Positions 39,772-47,050 of a stretch of DNA of 64,000 nt are shown here, piece by piece. Position numbers and translations under genes: made by a program. The notes under the pieces were generated by a model. It had not been told where the DNA came from. It did not search any database and saw only the letters and a program-made list of their open reading frames with translations. The stretch is taken from positions 81,267-145,266 of the forward strand of contig CAYPEJ010000008.1 of NCBI GenBank assembly GCA_964409685.1, read 5' to 3'. The first letter of the stretch is position 1. The number at the start of each line of letters is the position of its first letter. This DNA is from Clostridium_AI sp964409685. GTDB taxonomy: Bacteria; Bacillota; Clostridia; Lachnospirales; Lachnospiraceae.

Positions 39772-39904
39772 AAAGTTGCACCAGTGCAACAAATGCTAAA
39801 GCGAAAAATAAAAAATACTATTCATCTATAACTATCTTCCACATAAATAATCATATACTTTTCTTTCGTGCTCCAAATGTAGCTTGTCAAAATATTTGCC
39901 AACA

Positions 39905-39967
39905 AAATAAAAAGGCTGAAGTTGCAGCTTCAGCCCCATAATGACCAGCAGATGATCATCTAATATC
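39905..39967 (-). ncRNA. Putative small RNA of about 62 nt
   Basis: On the minus strand a promoter (TTGAAA 39997-40002, 17-bp spacer, TAAAAT 39974-39979) is followed about 62 nt later by an intrinsic terminator. The terminator stem is GGCTGAA/TTCAGCC (39914-39935), with a T-rich tract. The RNA would contain the palindrome AGATGATCATCT and a nine-codon frame without SD. A role as antitoxin or regulatory RNA is possible but no target was found. Confidence 0.5.
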
Positions 39968-39973
39968 TTATAT

Positions 39974-40002
39974 ATTTTATCATATGAGTTTTTACTTTTC
40001 AA
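39974..40002 (-). promoter_or_regulatory. Promoter of the putative small RNA
   Basis: TTGAAA and TAAAAT with a 17-bp spacer, read on the minus strand. The region 39772-40138 has no convincing protein gene. Confidence 0.6.
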
Positions 40003-40138
40003 TCACAAAACAAATAGTCAATTCTTCCATTTCTAATACATTTGTCTATAGCCCAGCTTATTTTTATACTTCTTCGCTGTATGAAACATACAGCGAAGTT
40101 CACAATAATATTTACTTGATAATTCAAGCTCTAAGTAT

Positions 40139-40585
40139 TCACCAATTTCCTTTGAGTCCTTTGAGCTCTGATAGAAATTTTTCGTCATCAATATGATTTA
40201 AAGCGTATAGAATTATCGGTTGTTGCCATTCTGGGGGAATGCGCTCCCCTTTTTCCCACTGCAATTGTGTATTGCGTGGAATTTTAAAAACATCTAAAAC
40301 TTGCTTTTTAGTTACTCCAGTTTTATATATATTTCTAATCTTATCAGAAAAACTGATTCTGATACCTACTTCTGGATTGTAGATGATGGCATCGTCGTTT
40401 ACAGAAATTTCACAAGATTCAACATCATAGTAACCACTACACGAAAGGCCGTTAAAATCTACGATGCATTCCATGCTTGAATTTGGCGTGCTACATGTAG
40501 TTGCGTCAATTGCGACGGCACATGATAATAATTCTTCCTTTTCGTGACAACTTAAACTTCCCCATTTCATTCCTTCATAATTCAT
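40139..40585 (-). CDS. HTH protein of a two-gene prophage cassette
   Basis: The 148-residue protein has a Cys- and Asp-rich N-terminal part of unknown type (about 1-85) and a C-terminal HTH (VTKKQVLDVFKIPRNTQLQW, then EKGERIPPEWQQPIILYALN). This looks like an antitoxin-like DNA-binding end. It follows its partner gene after 4 bp, with an SD in the gap. The palindromic operator at 41037-41055 is a plausible target. The cassette is at the right end of the prophage where accessory (moron) genes usually sit. Confidence 0.6.
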   Translation of the reverse strand: MNYEGMKWGSLSCHEKEELLSCAVAIDATTCSTPNSSMECIVDFNGLSCSGYYDVESCEISVNDDAIIYNPEVGIRISFSDKIRNIYKTGVTKKQVLDVFKIPRNTQLQWEKGERIPPEWQQPIILYALNHIDDEKFLSELKGLKGNW

Positions 40586-40589
40586 TTGA

Positions 40590-41003
40590 TTACCTCCTGT
40601 TAATTGCTTTCATGATTAATGTTTCGCTAATGTATGATACGTATTGTTCTAAAGTTCTGCCTTCTCTGTATGGTCTAAAGAAAGACAGATTTTTTAGTTC
40701 GATTGTTTTATTCACGGAATTATATAAACCTTTCTCGTATTTTGCATGTTGTTCAATGCAATTTTTGAAGTCAGAATATTTAACTGTTACTGATTTTATA
40801 GAAAACACTAAATGTTTTCTTGAGCCTTTGTTTTCGAGTTTAATATCAAATGTAGGAAAAACATTTTTGATTTGTGCAAGCATATCAGAGCCAGCAGCCT
40901 TGAACTCAACCCATGCCATTTTTAAACATAAGCCGAAAATATTTCTGCTATCTTCCTTTTTTATTTCCCACGCCCTTTTCATTATTCTACTTAAATTAAT
41001 CAT
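40590..41003 (-). CDS. First gene of the two-gene prophage cassette, unknown
   Basis: ATG at 41001-41003 is preceded by GGAGG. The 137-residue product starts MINLSRIMKRAWEIKKEDSR then NIFGLCLKMAWVEFKA, a short helical motif recurring in phage and ICE proteins of Clostridia. The C-terminal half is alpha/beta with SVTVKYSDFKNCIEQHAKYE and ends MKAINRR. No catalytic motif is seen. It may be a toxin, superinfection-exclusion or defence protein, paired with the HTH protein. Confidence 0.6.
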   Translation of the reverse strand: MINLSRIMKRAWEIKKEDSRNIFGLCLKMAWVEFKAAGSDMLAQIKNVFPTFDIKLENKGSRKHLVFSIKSVTVKYSDFKNCIEQHAKYEKGLYNSVNKTIELKNLSFFRPYREGRTLEQYVSYISETLIMKAINRR

Positions 41004-41033
41004 TTTAATTACCTCCCTCAACCTTATATCTAT

Positions 41034-41062
41034 ATTATGCACTCATTGAGTGCATTTGTCAA
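41034..41062 (-). promoter_or_regulatory. Promoter with palindromic operator for the two-gene cassette
   Basis: Minus strand: TTGACA (41057-41062), 17-bp spacer, CATAAT (41034-41039). The spacer is filled by a perfect palindrome ATGCACTCA-N-TGAGTGCAT (41037-41055). Binding there would block the polymerase, as in autoregulated toxin-antitoxin or repressor genes. Confidence 0.8.
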
Positions 41063-41125
41063 TACCTTTGTGGAGATTTTTTGTGAAGGACAAAAATTTT
41101 ATATAGTTGAACTGGTGCAACTGTA

Positions 41126-41241
41126 ATGTAGACGTAAGTTTACATAAATACAGTAAGAAAATGAAGAAAAGTGGATGTCAACTTACGCTTACATCCGTAA
41201 AAGTGCAAAAATACGAGATTGGTGTAGACGTAAGTTTACAT
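41126..41241. repeat. Three 20-bp repeats near the prophage right end
   Basis: ATGTAGACGTAAGTTTACAT (41126-41145) recurs as GTGTAGACGTAAGTTTACAT (41222-41241). An inverted, slightly altered copy lies between (41175-41194, core CAACTTACGCTTACAT). Starts are 49 and 47 bp apart. Each is itself roughly palindromic (ATGTA...TACAT). The stretch 41004-41409 has no protein gene. It looks like a multi-site operator or excision/replication site. Confidence 0.65.
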
Positions 41242-41348
41242 TCAAAGGTACTGCATACTCACTATCTACAAAGATTTAGAAGAAAAGTACATACTGAACA
41301 CAGGCAGCAAATTTTTATCGTTATACAATCGAGAAAATGACGAAACTA

Positions 41349-41385
41349 TCACTCATGCAATGTATTGAGATAATTACATGAGTGA
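41349..41385. terminator. Hairpin between the repeat region and the XRE gene
   Basis: TCACTCATG (41349-41357) and CATGAGTGA (41377-41385) are inverted with a 19-nt loop. The flank AAAAATTATTTTT makes termination possible for the minus-strand XRE gene. Confidence 0.45.
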
Positions 41386-41409
41386 AAAATTATTTTTGAT
41401 GAAAATAGT

Positions 41410-41640
41410 CTATTCTATATCAATTAAATCATAGATTGAGCAATCAAGTGCTTTGGATAATCTATACACAATATCAACACGAGCATGGTTGATATCTCTT
41501 CTAAGTTGTTCATAGTTTCCAATACATTTTAATGGAACACCAGACATTTCAGAAAGTTCAGATTGCTTAATACCTTTCTGAATACGTACTAGTTTTAATT
41601 TACTTATTGAAACTTTTGATTTTACATGATATCCTTTCAA
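41410..41640 (-). CDS. XRE-family regulator adjacent to attR
   Basis: I choose TTG 41640 as the start because AGGAGG lies 7 bp upstream; an ATG at 41676 in the att core has no SD. The 76-residue product is a single XRE HTH (SISKLKLVRIQKGIKQSELS, then EMSGVPLKCIGNYEQLRRDI and YRLSKALDCSIYDLIDIE). It is transcribed away from attR. It might act in excision control. Promoter and SD overlap the phage arm of the attachment site. Confidence 0.75.
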   Translation of the reverse strand: MKGYHVKSKVSISKLKLVRIQKGIKQSELSEMSGVPLKCIGNYEQLRRDINHARVDIVYRLSKALDCSIYDLIDIE

Positions 41641-41658
41641 TGATAACCCTCCTAGAGA

Positions 41659-41700
41659 TACACCTAATAGAAACATTAATCAAGATCATAGATTATGATG
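41659..41700. other. attR: right prophage junction
   Basis: Phage arm TACACCTAAT (41659-41668), core AAGAT (41682-41686), then native rlmD codons from 41687. Fusing bases up to 2850 with 41687 onward restores an uninterrupted rlmD reading frame of 470 codons, which confirms the junction. Confidence 0.8.
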
Positions 41701-42105
41701 TGGATAGGATGATTTATGTGTCTTGTAAGCCTACGAGCTTGGCGAGGGATCTTGTGACGTTGCAGGCTAGAGGGTATAAGGTTGAGAAGGTTTGTTGTGT
41801 GGATATGTTCCCTCAGACTGTGCATGTGGAGACGGTGGTTCTTTTGTCCCAACGGAAAGCAGATGATTATGTTTAGGTGAAATTGGAACTGGATGAGCTG
41901 GATTAGACTTCCGCTGAAAGCAAAGCGACTTATGCAGAGATTAAGGATTATGTGCTGAAGGAGCATGGATTGAAGGTGTCTAATCTCTATATTTCACAGG
42001 TAAAAAGGAAGTGTGGAATAGAGGTTGGGGAGAATTATAATCTTCCTAAATCGAAGGATAGTAGACATCCTCAGTGCCCAAAAGAAAAAGAAAAGGAAAA
42101 GGCTG
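41687..42105 (+). pseudogene. rlmD: Displaced native 3' end of rlmD with its Lachnospiraceae-type C-terminal extension
   Basis: The frame encodes IDYDVDRMIYVSCKPTSLAR and onward to HVETVVLLSQRKADDYV, then TAG at 41874. After it the same frame continues as VKLELDELD, a second TAG (41904) and TSAESKATYAEIKDYVLKEH, GLKVSNLYISQVKRKCGIEV, GENYNLPKSKDSRHPQCPKE. This tail is the extension that follows RlmD in many Lachnospiraceae. It has no promoter of its own after prophage insertion. Excision would restore a 470-residue enzyme ending at the first TAG. Confidence 0.85.
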
Positions 42106-42311
42106 GGTACGATGACATAGCAGAGCAGATTGAAAGCAAGAAGGCAAAGCGAGAATTGTTCAAAGGGTTTATTCGCACTTTGGAGAAGCAGGATGGCTTA
42201 ATTGAAGAGTTCGATGCCGTGATTTGGAGTAGCCTTGTGCAGGAAGTGATTGTGAAAGCAAAAGACGATATAAGGTTTATTTTCAAGAACGGATTTGAAG
42301 TGAGGGTATAG
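42106..42311 (+). pseudogene. C-terminal remnant of another large serine recombinase
   Basis: In frame with the rlmD tail the sequence becomes YDDIAEQIESKKAKRELFKG, FIRTLEKQDGLIEEFDAVIW and SSLVQEVIVKAKDDIRFIFK then NGFEVRV. This is the typical C-terminus of resolvase-type recombinases of conjugative elements. The catalytic and zinc parts are missing. It is a scar of an earlier element near the same target gene. Confidence 0.7.
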
Positions 42312-42326
42312 AGATAGGAGTTGATG

Positions 42327-42358
42327 GCACTCAGGCAGAAATGCTTGGGTGCTTTTTT
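42327..42358 (+). terminator. Intrinsic terminator after the recombinase remnant
   Basis: GCACTCA (42327-42333) and TGGGTGC (42346-42352) form a stem with one G-T pair, followed by six T. Confidence 0.7.
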
Positions 42359-42475
42359 GATGGTATTAATACAGATGTAATAAGTTTATTCGTCTCGATT
42401 TTCTTTACGAATGAACTTTTTTTCTGTATATATGTTATACTTGGTTCAAATACTTAAACTAAGGAGATAATACAA

Positions 42476-43126
42476 ATGGAAATTTTAGAAGTTATGAAAT
42501 CTCGTCATAGTGTCAGACAATATACAGACAAAAAAATTGAGAGTGATAAGAGAAGTGTTCTTAATGAATTGGTTGAAGAATGTAATTCAGAAAGTGGAAT
42601 GAACATTCAGATTATTTATGATGAACCGAAGTGTTTTGATTCCTTTATGGCTCATTATGGAAAGTTTTCAGGCTGTAAGAATTATATTGCTGTTGTGGGT
42701 AAGAAGAGTAAAGATTTAGATGAAAAAGCGGGTTATTATGGGGAAAAACTTGTATTGAAGGCACAGGAACTTGGATTGAATACCTGCTGGGTTGCAATGA
42801 CACATGGTAAGAGTGCGGCGAAGATTAAAAAAGGTGAAAAATTAGCCATTATTATTTCTCTTGGATATGGAGAGAATCAGGGTGTGGAGCATAAGAGTAA
42901 ACCGCTGTCAGATGTATGCAATCAGACCGATGGAATACCGACATGGTTTGCAGAGGGAATGGAAGCTGTCATGCTTGCACCGACAGCAATGAATCAGCAG
43001 AAATTCAAATTTATATTGAATGGTGATCAAGTAAAGGCTATTGCTACAGGAGGCTTTTATTCTGCAATTGATCTTGGAATTGTAAAATATCATTTTGAAG
43101 CAGTTTCAGGACACAAGGTGAATTAG
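42476..43126 (+). CDS. Nitroreductase family protein (TM1586-like)
   Basis: The 216-residue protein starts MEILEVMKSRHSVRQYTDKK, the FMN-binding start of nitroreductases. It continues with YYGEKLVLKAQELGLNTCWV and AVMLAPTAMNQQKFKFIL, as in the two-repeat TM1586 type. It probably reduces nitro compounds or quinones with NAD(P)H; the substrate is unknown. An ArsR-type regulator follows after 14 bp and may control it. Extended -10 TGTTATACT (about 42433-42441) lies upstream. Confidence 0.88.
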   Translation: MEILEVMKSRHSVRQYTDKKIESDKRSVLNELVEECNSESGMNIQIIYDEPKCFDSFMAHYGKFSGCKNYIAVVGKKSKDLDEKAGYYGEKLVLKAQELGLNTCWVAMTHGKSAAKIKKGEKLAIIISLGYGENQGVEHKSKPLSDVCNQTDGIPTWFAEGMEAVMLAPTAMNQQKFKFILNGDQVKAIATGGFYSAIDLGIVKYHFEAVSGHKVN

Positions 43127-43140
43127 AGGAGAAAGTAACT

Positions 43141-43500
43141 ATGACTACAACAATGGAAATAGAAAAACTGGCATCCGATTTTGAAAGTTGTCAGAAAATC
43201 CTTTGTGCCATTGGAGATGAAAATCGGCAACACATTATTCTGGAAATGATGAAAATGGGGAAATGCTCTGGTGTGAGAGTAGGAGATATTACAGAAAAGA
43301 CACATCTTTCAAGACCTGCCGTATCTCATCATCTTCAAATTCTAAAAGGAGCTGGGATTTTGAAGGTAAGAAAAGAAGGCACTATGAACTTTTACTATTT
43401 CGACCCTGATATGGATTCCTTCGAAAAACTGATAGGAGTGTTACAAAAGGCTATAGAAATTGCATTAACACTTCCAGACAGAAGTATTGAGTTCAAATAG
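43141..43500 (+). CDS. ArsR-family regulator
   Basis: The 119-residue protein has a winged HTH: ILCAIGDENRQHIILEMMKM, then GDITEKTHLSRPAVSHHLQI and LKGAGILKVRKEGTMNFYYF. No Cys pair for metal sensing is visible at the usual sites. It is co-transcribed with the nitroreductase gene. Confidence 0.88.
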   Translation: MTTTMEIEKLASDFESCQKILCAIGDENRQHIILEMMKMGKCSGVRVGDITEKTHLSRPAVSHHLQILKGAGILKVRKEGTMNFYYFDPDMDSFEKLIGVLQKAIEIALTLPDRSIEFK

Positions 43501-43584
43501 TATTAGGATGCGGTAGCCAAATGCCTTAAGGAAGCCTCCAAGTAAACAGTAAATGTATCCAAATCAAGAAAGTGTGAGAATAAG

Positions 43585-43990
43585 ATGACAGAACAGTCAA
43601 AAACAGCGTTATTTGAAGAAAAGCCTGTGCCAGAGTAGCTACATTTCTTTCTAATTGTGTTGCCTGCATCTACTTCTTTGTTTTATTGTTTGTAAAGCGA
43701 AAAAACACCAACATTTGCATACACCCATCCATGTTTAGTTTCCAAAAAAATATTGTGGTTGGTGTATGTGGTGTGGGAATTCCAGCAGCTATTCAAAACA
43801 TTCTGAATGTTACGGGAATGACAATCTTGAACAATTTTACATCATCTTATGGTTCGGGAGCAGTTGCGGCAATGGGGATTGCACAAAAGAATAATATGGT
43901 GCCGCTTTATATTGCACAAGGTTTCTCTCAAGGAGTCATGCCACTAATTAGCTATAACTTCCTATACTTTTTAGACAGTTTTAGGAGGTT
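43585..43990 (+). pseudogene. MATE efflux protein remnant
   Basis: An intact start MTEQSKTALFEEKPVPE (43585-43635) runs into a TAG. Further on, another frame encodes a MATE core (VGVCGVGIPAAIQNILNVTG, then AMGIAQKNNMVPLYIAQGFS and QGVMPLISYNF). The protein lacks most helices, and internal deletions and frameshifts are evident. The end abuts an IS66-type fragment that probably disrupted it. Confidence 0.75.
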
Positions 43991-43996
43991 AAGCTT

Positions 43997-44150
43997 ATGA
44001 ATTCAACAACTGCTCTAGTTGCTAAACAATGCAGGCTAGAAACATGGGCACAGCAAATTCAGGACTGTAACCAAAGACCACAGGGGATGAGTGTGAAGGA
44101 ATGGTGCAGCCAGCAGGGGGTTAATGTTGCAAGTTATTATGGATTGTCAA
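43997..44150 (+). pseudogene. IS66-family TnpA-like fragment
   Basis: After GGAGG an ATG begins MNSTTALVAKQCRLETWAQQ, IQDCNQRPQGMSVKEWCSQQ, then GVNVASYYGL, the start of IS66 accessory protein TnpA. The match is lost after about 50 residues and the frame runs on in unrelated sequence to 44305. No TnpB or TnpC follows. Confidence 0.7.
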
Positions 44151-44243
44151 CCCTTTTTAGGACATATTTTATTCGGTCTATTCTGGTCGACACTCCACTG
44201 GTGTTTTATAATTTAGCGATCCATGTATTCTATGGTTGTTATA

Positions 44244-44489
44244 CTAATTCACATAGTCAAACAATTCCATTTGTAATTCTTCAAGACTTCCAAATACCTT
44301 ATTAAAATTCATAATTTCACCAATTTTACGACGTGATAATATAATGTTCTGTTTCTCCAACGCCTTTTTTATCTTTCGGGTTCCGTAATTGTTGCGGCTG
44401 TCTCTAAAAATCTGTATGACTGCATTATCTATGGCTATCTCGCTCTCTTTGTTTCGCTTATGCTTATAATATATCAAGCTTCGGGTCAC
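44244..44489 (-). pseudogene. IS3-family transposase remnant with internal deletion
   Basis: The frame reads IYYKHKRNKESEIAIDNAVI, QIFRDSRNNYGTRKIKKALE and KQNIILSRRKIGEIMNFNKV, the HTH_21 part of IS150-like OrfB. It then jumps to FGSLEELQMELFDYVN, the extreme C-terminal region. The DDE catalytic core between them is deleted. Confidence 0.75.
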
Positions 44490-44516
44490 ACCTTAAATTT
44501 TGATTAAAATCATGTA

Positions 44517-44542
44517 GCCCAACTGAAGAAATTCAGTTGGGC
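44517..44542. terminator. Strong hairpin between IS remnant and TetR gene
   Basis: GCCCAACTGAA (44517-44527) and TTCAGTTGGGC (44532-44542) form an 11-bp stem with a 4-nt loop. It lacks a T-tract. It follows the TetR gene on the minus strand. Confidence 0.55.
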
Positions 44543-44565
44543 AATTTGGAAGCATCATAATGAGC

Positions 44566-45096
44566 CTATTGATATTGTTTTTCTATGATCGTATAAATGA
44601 TGTCACCGAACTCTTTTGGAGGTTGGATACAACCATTCTTTAACCATTCCTGAACGGTGCCTATAAATCCATAATAATTATACTGATACAGAATAGGAAA
44701 GATTTTTGCGTCATAGATGCCTTGTGATTTTAAAAATGTTTCCATTTGTAAGTACATAGCTTCTATTGTACGCTTAATATAGGGACTTTCAAGCCTGGAA
44801 CTGAAGAATTCTCTATAGAAGTCTTTATTAGCGTAGATAAGTTCGAGCAAAGTATATCTGTCATCCTGTATATTTCCACTTGAAAAGGCATTCTGAACCA
44901 GTTCTGCTTCAATTTTTTCAAATAAATCATAAATATCTAAATAGTTACGATAAAATGTTGCACGATTAATATCTGCCAATTCACACAGTTCTTTTACTGT
45001 GATTTCCGGCAGATGTTTTGTTTTTAACAATTCATAAAGGGAATCACGAATAACCATTCGTGTATACGCGGTCCGCCTGTCTAATTTTTTTTCCAT
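44566..45096 (-). CDS. TetR/AcrR-family regulator
   Basis: I place the start at 45096 because GGAGG precedes this ATG; the frame extends upstream to 45159. The product, about 176 residues, starts MEKKLDRRTAYTRMVIRDSL then TVKELCELADINRATFYRNY, the TetR HTH, followed by a helical ligand domain (TetR_C_7-like, YNYYGFIGTVQEWLKNG). It is divergent from the SDR gene at 45265. The inverted repeat CTGCAAC...GTTGCAG between the genes is a plausible operator. Confidence 0.85.
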   Translation of the reverse strand: MEKKLDRRTAYTRMVIRDSLYELLKTKHLPEITVKELCELADINRATFYRNYLDIYDLFEKIEAELVQNAFSSGNIQDDRYTLLELIYANKDFYREFFSSRLESPYIKRTIEAMYLQMETFLKSQGIYDAKIFPILYQYNYYGFIGTVQEWLKNGCIQPPKEFGDIIYTIIEKQYQ

Positions 45097-45109
45097 ATAT
45101 CCTCCAGTT

Positions 45110-45138
45110 CTGCAACGAAAAGATATGAAGTGTTGCAG
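45110..45138. promoter_or_regulatory. Candidate TetR operator
   Basis: CTGCAAC (45110-45116) and GTTGCAG (45132-45138) are inverted repeats in the divergent intergenic region. A further TGCAAC lies near 45213. Confidence 0.45.
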
Positions 45139-45264
45139 ATTTATCATAATAGAATTCATTGATGCTTGTTTTAATAAATTACACTTATTATAATAGCAAT
45201 ATCAAAGAAATGCAACACGAGTTTAATAATAGACACGAGAAAAGAAATGAAGGAGAATTAGAAA

Positions 45265-46278
45265 ATGAAGAATGTATTAGTAACAGGTGGAACTGGTTTT
45301 TTAGCAGGATGGATAATTAGAAAATTATTAGAAAAGGGTTATGCAGTAAAAACAACTGTCAGATCAGAAAGGAAGAATGAGTCTGTCATCAAAATGCTAA
45401 AGAGCGAAGGGGTGGATACAACGAACCTTTCCTTTGCAGTAGCAGATTTAACAAAAGCAGATGGTTGGGATGAGGCTATGGGGAATATAGATTATGTTCT
45501 ACATGTGGCATCTCCTTTAGGGGGCGATAATCATGAAGATCCGGGGCTTATACCGATTGCAAAAAGTGGAGTGGAAAATGTTCTTAATGCGGCAGTTAAG
45601 GCAGGCATTAAGAAAGTAGTTATGACATCTTCTGCAGCAGCGTGTTTTCCAGAAAAATCCAATGTGAATCCCGCATTAGATGAAACGTTTTGGACGGACA
45701 TAAACAATAAGTACAACACCAATTACATGCGTTCCAAGTTGGTTGCAGAACAGACTGCATGGGATATTATCGGAAAACAGACAACAACAAAACTTACCAC
45801 TATTCTTCCCAGTGCAATTCTTGGTCCATATATGGATGGTAAAAGAAGCAGTACCGACCAGATATTTGAGATGATTCTTAAGGGGACTCCTAGTCCTAAT
45901 GTTGTATATGGTGTGGTGGACGTTAGAGATTTAGCCGAACTTCATATTCTTGCTATGGAAAGTGATAAGGCAGATGGGGAGAGATTCCTTGGTGTATCAG
46001 AAGAAATGACGATGCCTGAAATGGCAAAATATTTAAAGAATGAATTGGGAAACAATGGCAATAAAATTAGCACGATAGTAATTCCAGACTTTTTGATTGG
46101 AATTATGGCAAAGTTTAGTGTTCCAATGAAGGTATTAAATTCGATGGTAGGATTTAAGTACCATCATAGTAATAAGAAGGCTCTGACAGTTTTAAATTGG
46201 AAGCCACGCCCAGCAGAAAAAACAGTGCTAGATTCAGCCAAATTTCTGATTGAGAATCAAATTATTGTGATTGATTGA
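45265..46278 (+). CDS. NAD(P)-dependent epimerase/reductase (extended SDR, dihydroflavonol-reductase-like)
   Basis: The 337-residue protein has the extended SDR fold: GGTGFLAGWIIRKLLEKGYA for NAD(P) binding, DYVLHVASPLGG, a Ser in VVMTSSAAACF, and YMRSKLVAEQTAWD with the YxxxK catalytic pair. It resembles bacterial dihydroflavonol-4-reductase-like or aldehyde-reductase proteins. The substrate is unknown. Divergence from the TetR gene suggests substrate-induced expression. SD AAGGAG precedes the ATG. Confidence 0.88.
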   Translation: MKNVLVTGGTGFLAGWIIRKLLEKGYAVKTTVRSERKNESVIKMLKSEGVDTTNLSFAVADLTKADGWDEAMGNIDYVLHVASPLGGDNHEDPGLIPIAKSGVENVLNAAVKAGIKKVVMTSSAAACFPEKSNVNPALDETFWTDINNKYNTNYMRSKLVAEQTAWDIIGKQTTTKLTTILPSAILGPYMDGKRSSTDQIFEMILKGTPSPNVVYGVVDVRDLAELHILAMESDKADGERFLGVSEEMTMPEMAKYLKNELGNNGNKISTIVIPDFLIGIMAKFSVPMKVLNSMVGFKYHHSNKKALTVLNWKPRPAEKTVLDSAKFLIENQIIVID

Positions 46279-46423
46279 CGTGTATTTTTACACTGCGCAT
46301 CAAAGTTATCATTTTTAGTAAGTTGGGCATATTATAATAGCAAATAAATTCCTTTGATAAGTTGATGAAAGATGTATGGAACCTATTGATTTTTGGAGGA
46401 AGATTTGCTAAGCTTTTTATAGA

Positions 46424-46520
46424 GAAAGTTTACCACTGACCGATAGATGGTATATAAATGGTTGGGTTGAAAGTTTACCGCTGACCAATATGCGGTATAT
46501 AAATGGTTGGGTCGAAAGTA
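46424..46520. repeat. 45-bp tandem repeat with covarying hairpins
   Basis: Unit 1 (46424-46468) and unit 2 (46469-46513) share the start GAAAGTTTACC and the end GGTATATAAATGGTTGGGT; a third unit begins (GAAAGTA). Each contains a short stem: TACCA/TGGTA in unit 1 and TACCG/CGGTA in unit 2, a compensatory change. Confidence 0.7.
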
Positions 46521-46524
46521 TTGT

Positions 46525-46554
46525 CCTCCACCAACACTGGTGGAGGATTTTTTT
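46525..46554 (+). terminator. Intrinsic terminator after the tandem repeat
   Basis: CCTCCACCA (46525-46533) pairs perfectly with TGGTGGAGG (46538-46546), with seven T after it. It lies 250 bp after the SDR gene. Confidence 0.85.
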
Positions 46555-46573
46555 GCCAAAGGGTGGAAGTACA

Positions 46574-47050
46574 TGAAGAAAACAGCAAAGACAGATGAAG
46601 AAAGGGAATACATTAACTCAATAGAATTAGAAATAAATAATAGAATTTGATATTGGTAGATATTGAAGAATTTGGTGAATTGTTACCGTTTCATAATCGT
46701 TTTGTAGAAATTCCATGGAAGTGCGGGAAATGATGTTAATGATATCCGTATAATTAGATTGAGGAAAAAAGCTGGAGTAACATATGCCAAAGTAACTAAT
46801 GGTGCAGATGCATTAGAAGAAAGAAAAGAATATAATATGGAGCTGAGGATTTGAATAATTTAATTTTATGCGAGGGGGTTGATGAGGTTGGTGCTCTTGA
46901 AACAGTACTTATGAATGCCATAGAAGAAACTGGTAAAGAGGAAAAGTTTATTGTGGGAGAAGCAAAGAGATATGTAGAAGAGCTATGTGGAAGCAGTCAG
47001 TTAAAAAAATATCTTCAGCATAATAGACAAATACTTAAGCTAAGTTTTCT
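46574..47050 (+). pseudogene. Debris including a toprim-like fragment
   Basis: Several short frames follow one another: MKKTAKTDEEREYINSIELE at 46574, NDIRIIRLRKKAGVTYAKVT near 46737, and LILCEGVDEVGALETVLMNA then IEETGKEEKFIVGEAKRYVE at 46851. LILCEG at the start of a frame recalls toprim-type proteins such as DUF3226, and the rest may be its C-terminal part after an internal deletion. None is a complete gene. Confidence 0.35.

Larger units (their letters stand above)
2846..41686. mobile_element. Complete-looking PBSX-like (contractile-tail) prophage integrated in rlmD
   Basis: The element runs from the attL core (2846-2850) to the attR core (41682-41686), about 38.8 kb. It holds a large serine integrase, lysogeny switch, replication genes, terminase, portal, capsid, sheath, tube, tape measure, baseplate, fibre, holins and amidase in the usual order. 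Nearly all structural genes are open and closely packed or overlapping, so it looks intact. Exceptions are a frameshifted minus-strand ORF at 7054 and a degraded Cro-like remnant near 6840. The tail genes follow the yqb/xkd order of B. subtilis skin and PBSX. Confidence 0.93.

Noticed and set aside
40501..41049. 182-codon plus-strand frame opposite the accessory cassette
   Set aside because: The minus strand has promoter, operator, SD and two tidy genes; the plus frame has none of these.
39774..41118. GTTGCAC/GTGCAAC motifs at 39774, 39785 and 41113 as further copies of the late activator repeats
   Set aside because: They are isolated, not phased, and the same hexamer also occurs within coding sequence (for example 17427), so a regulatory meaning is not supported.
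43997..44305. 102-codon frame as a complete IS66 protein
   Set aside because: Similarity ends after about 50 residues and no partner genes follow; treated as a fragment.
46424..46520. Possible CRISPR array
   Set aside because: Only two full units in direct tandem without spacers and no cas genes; it is a simple tandem repeat.
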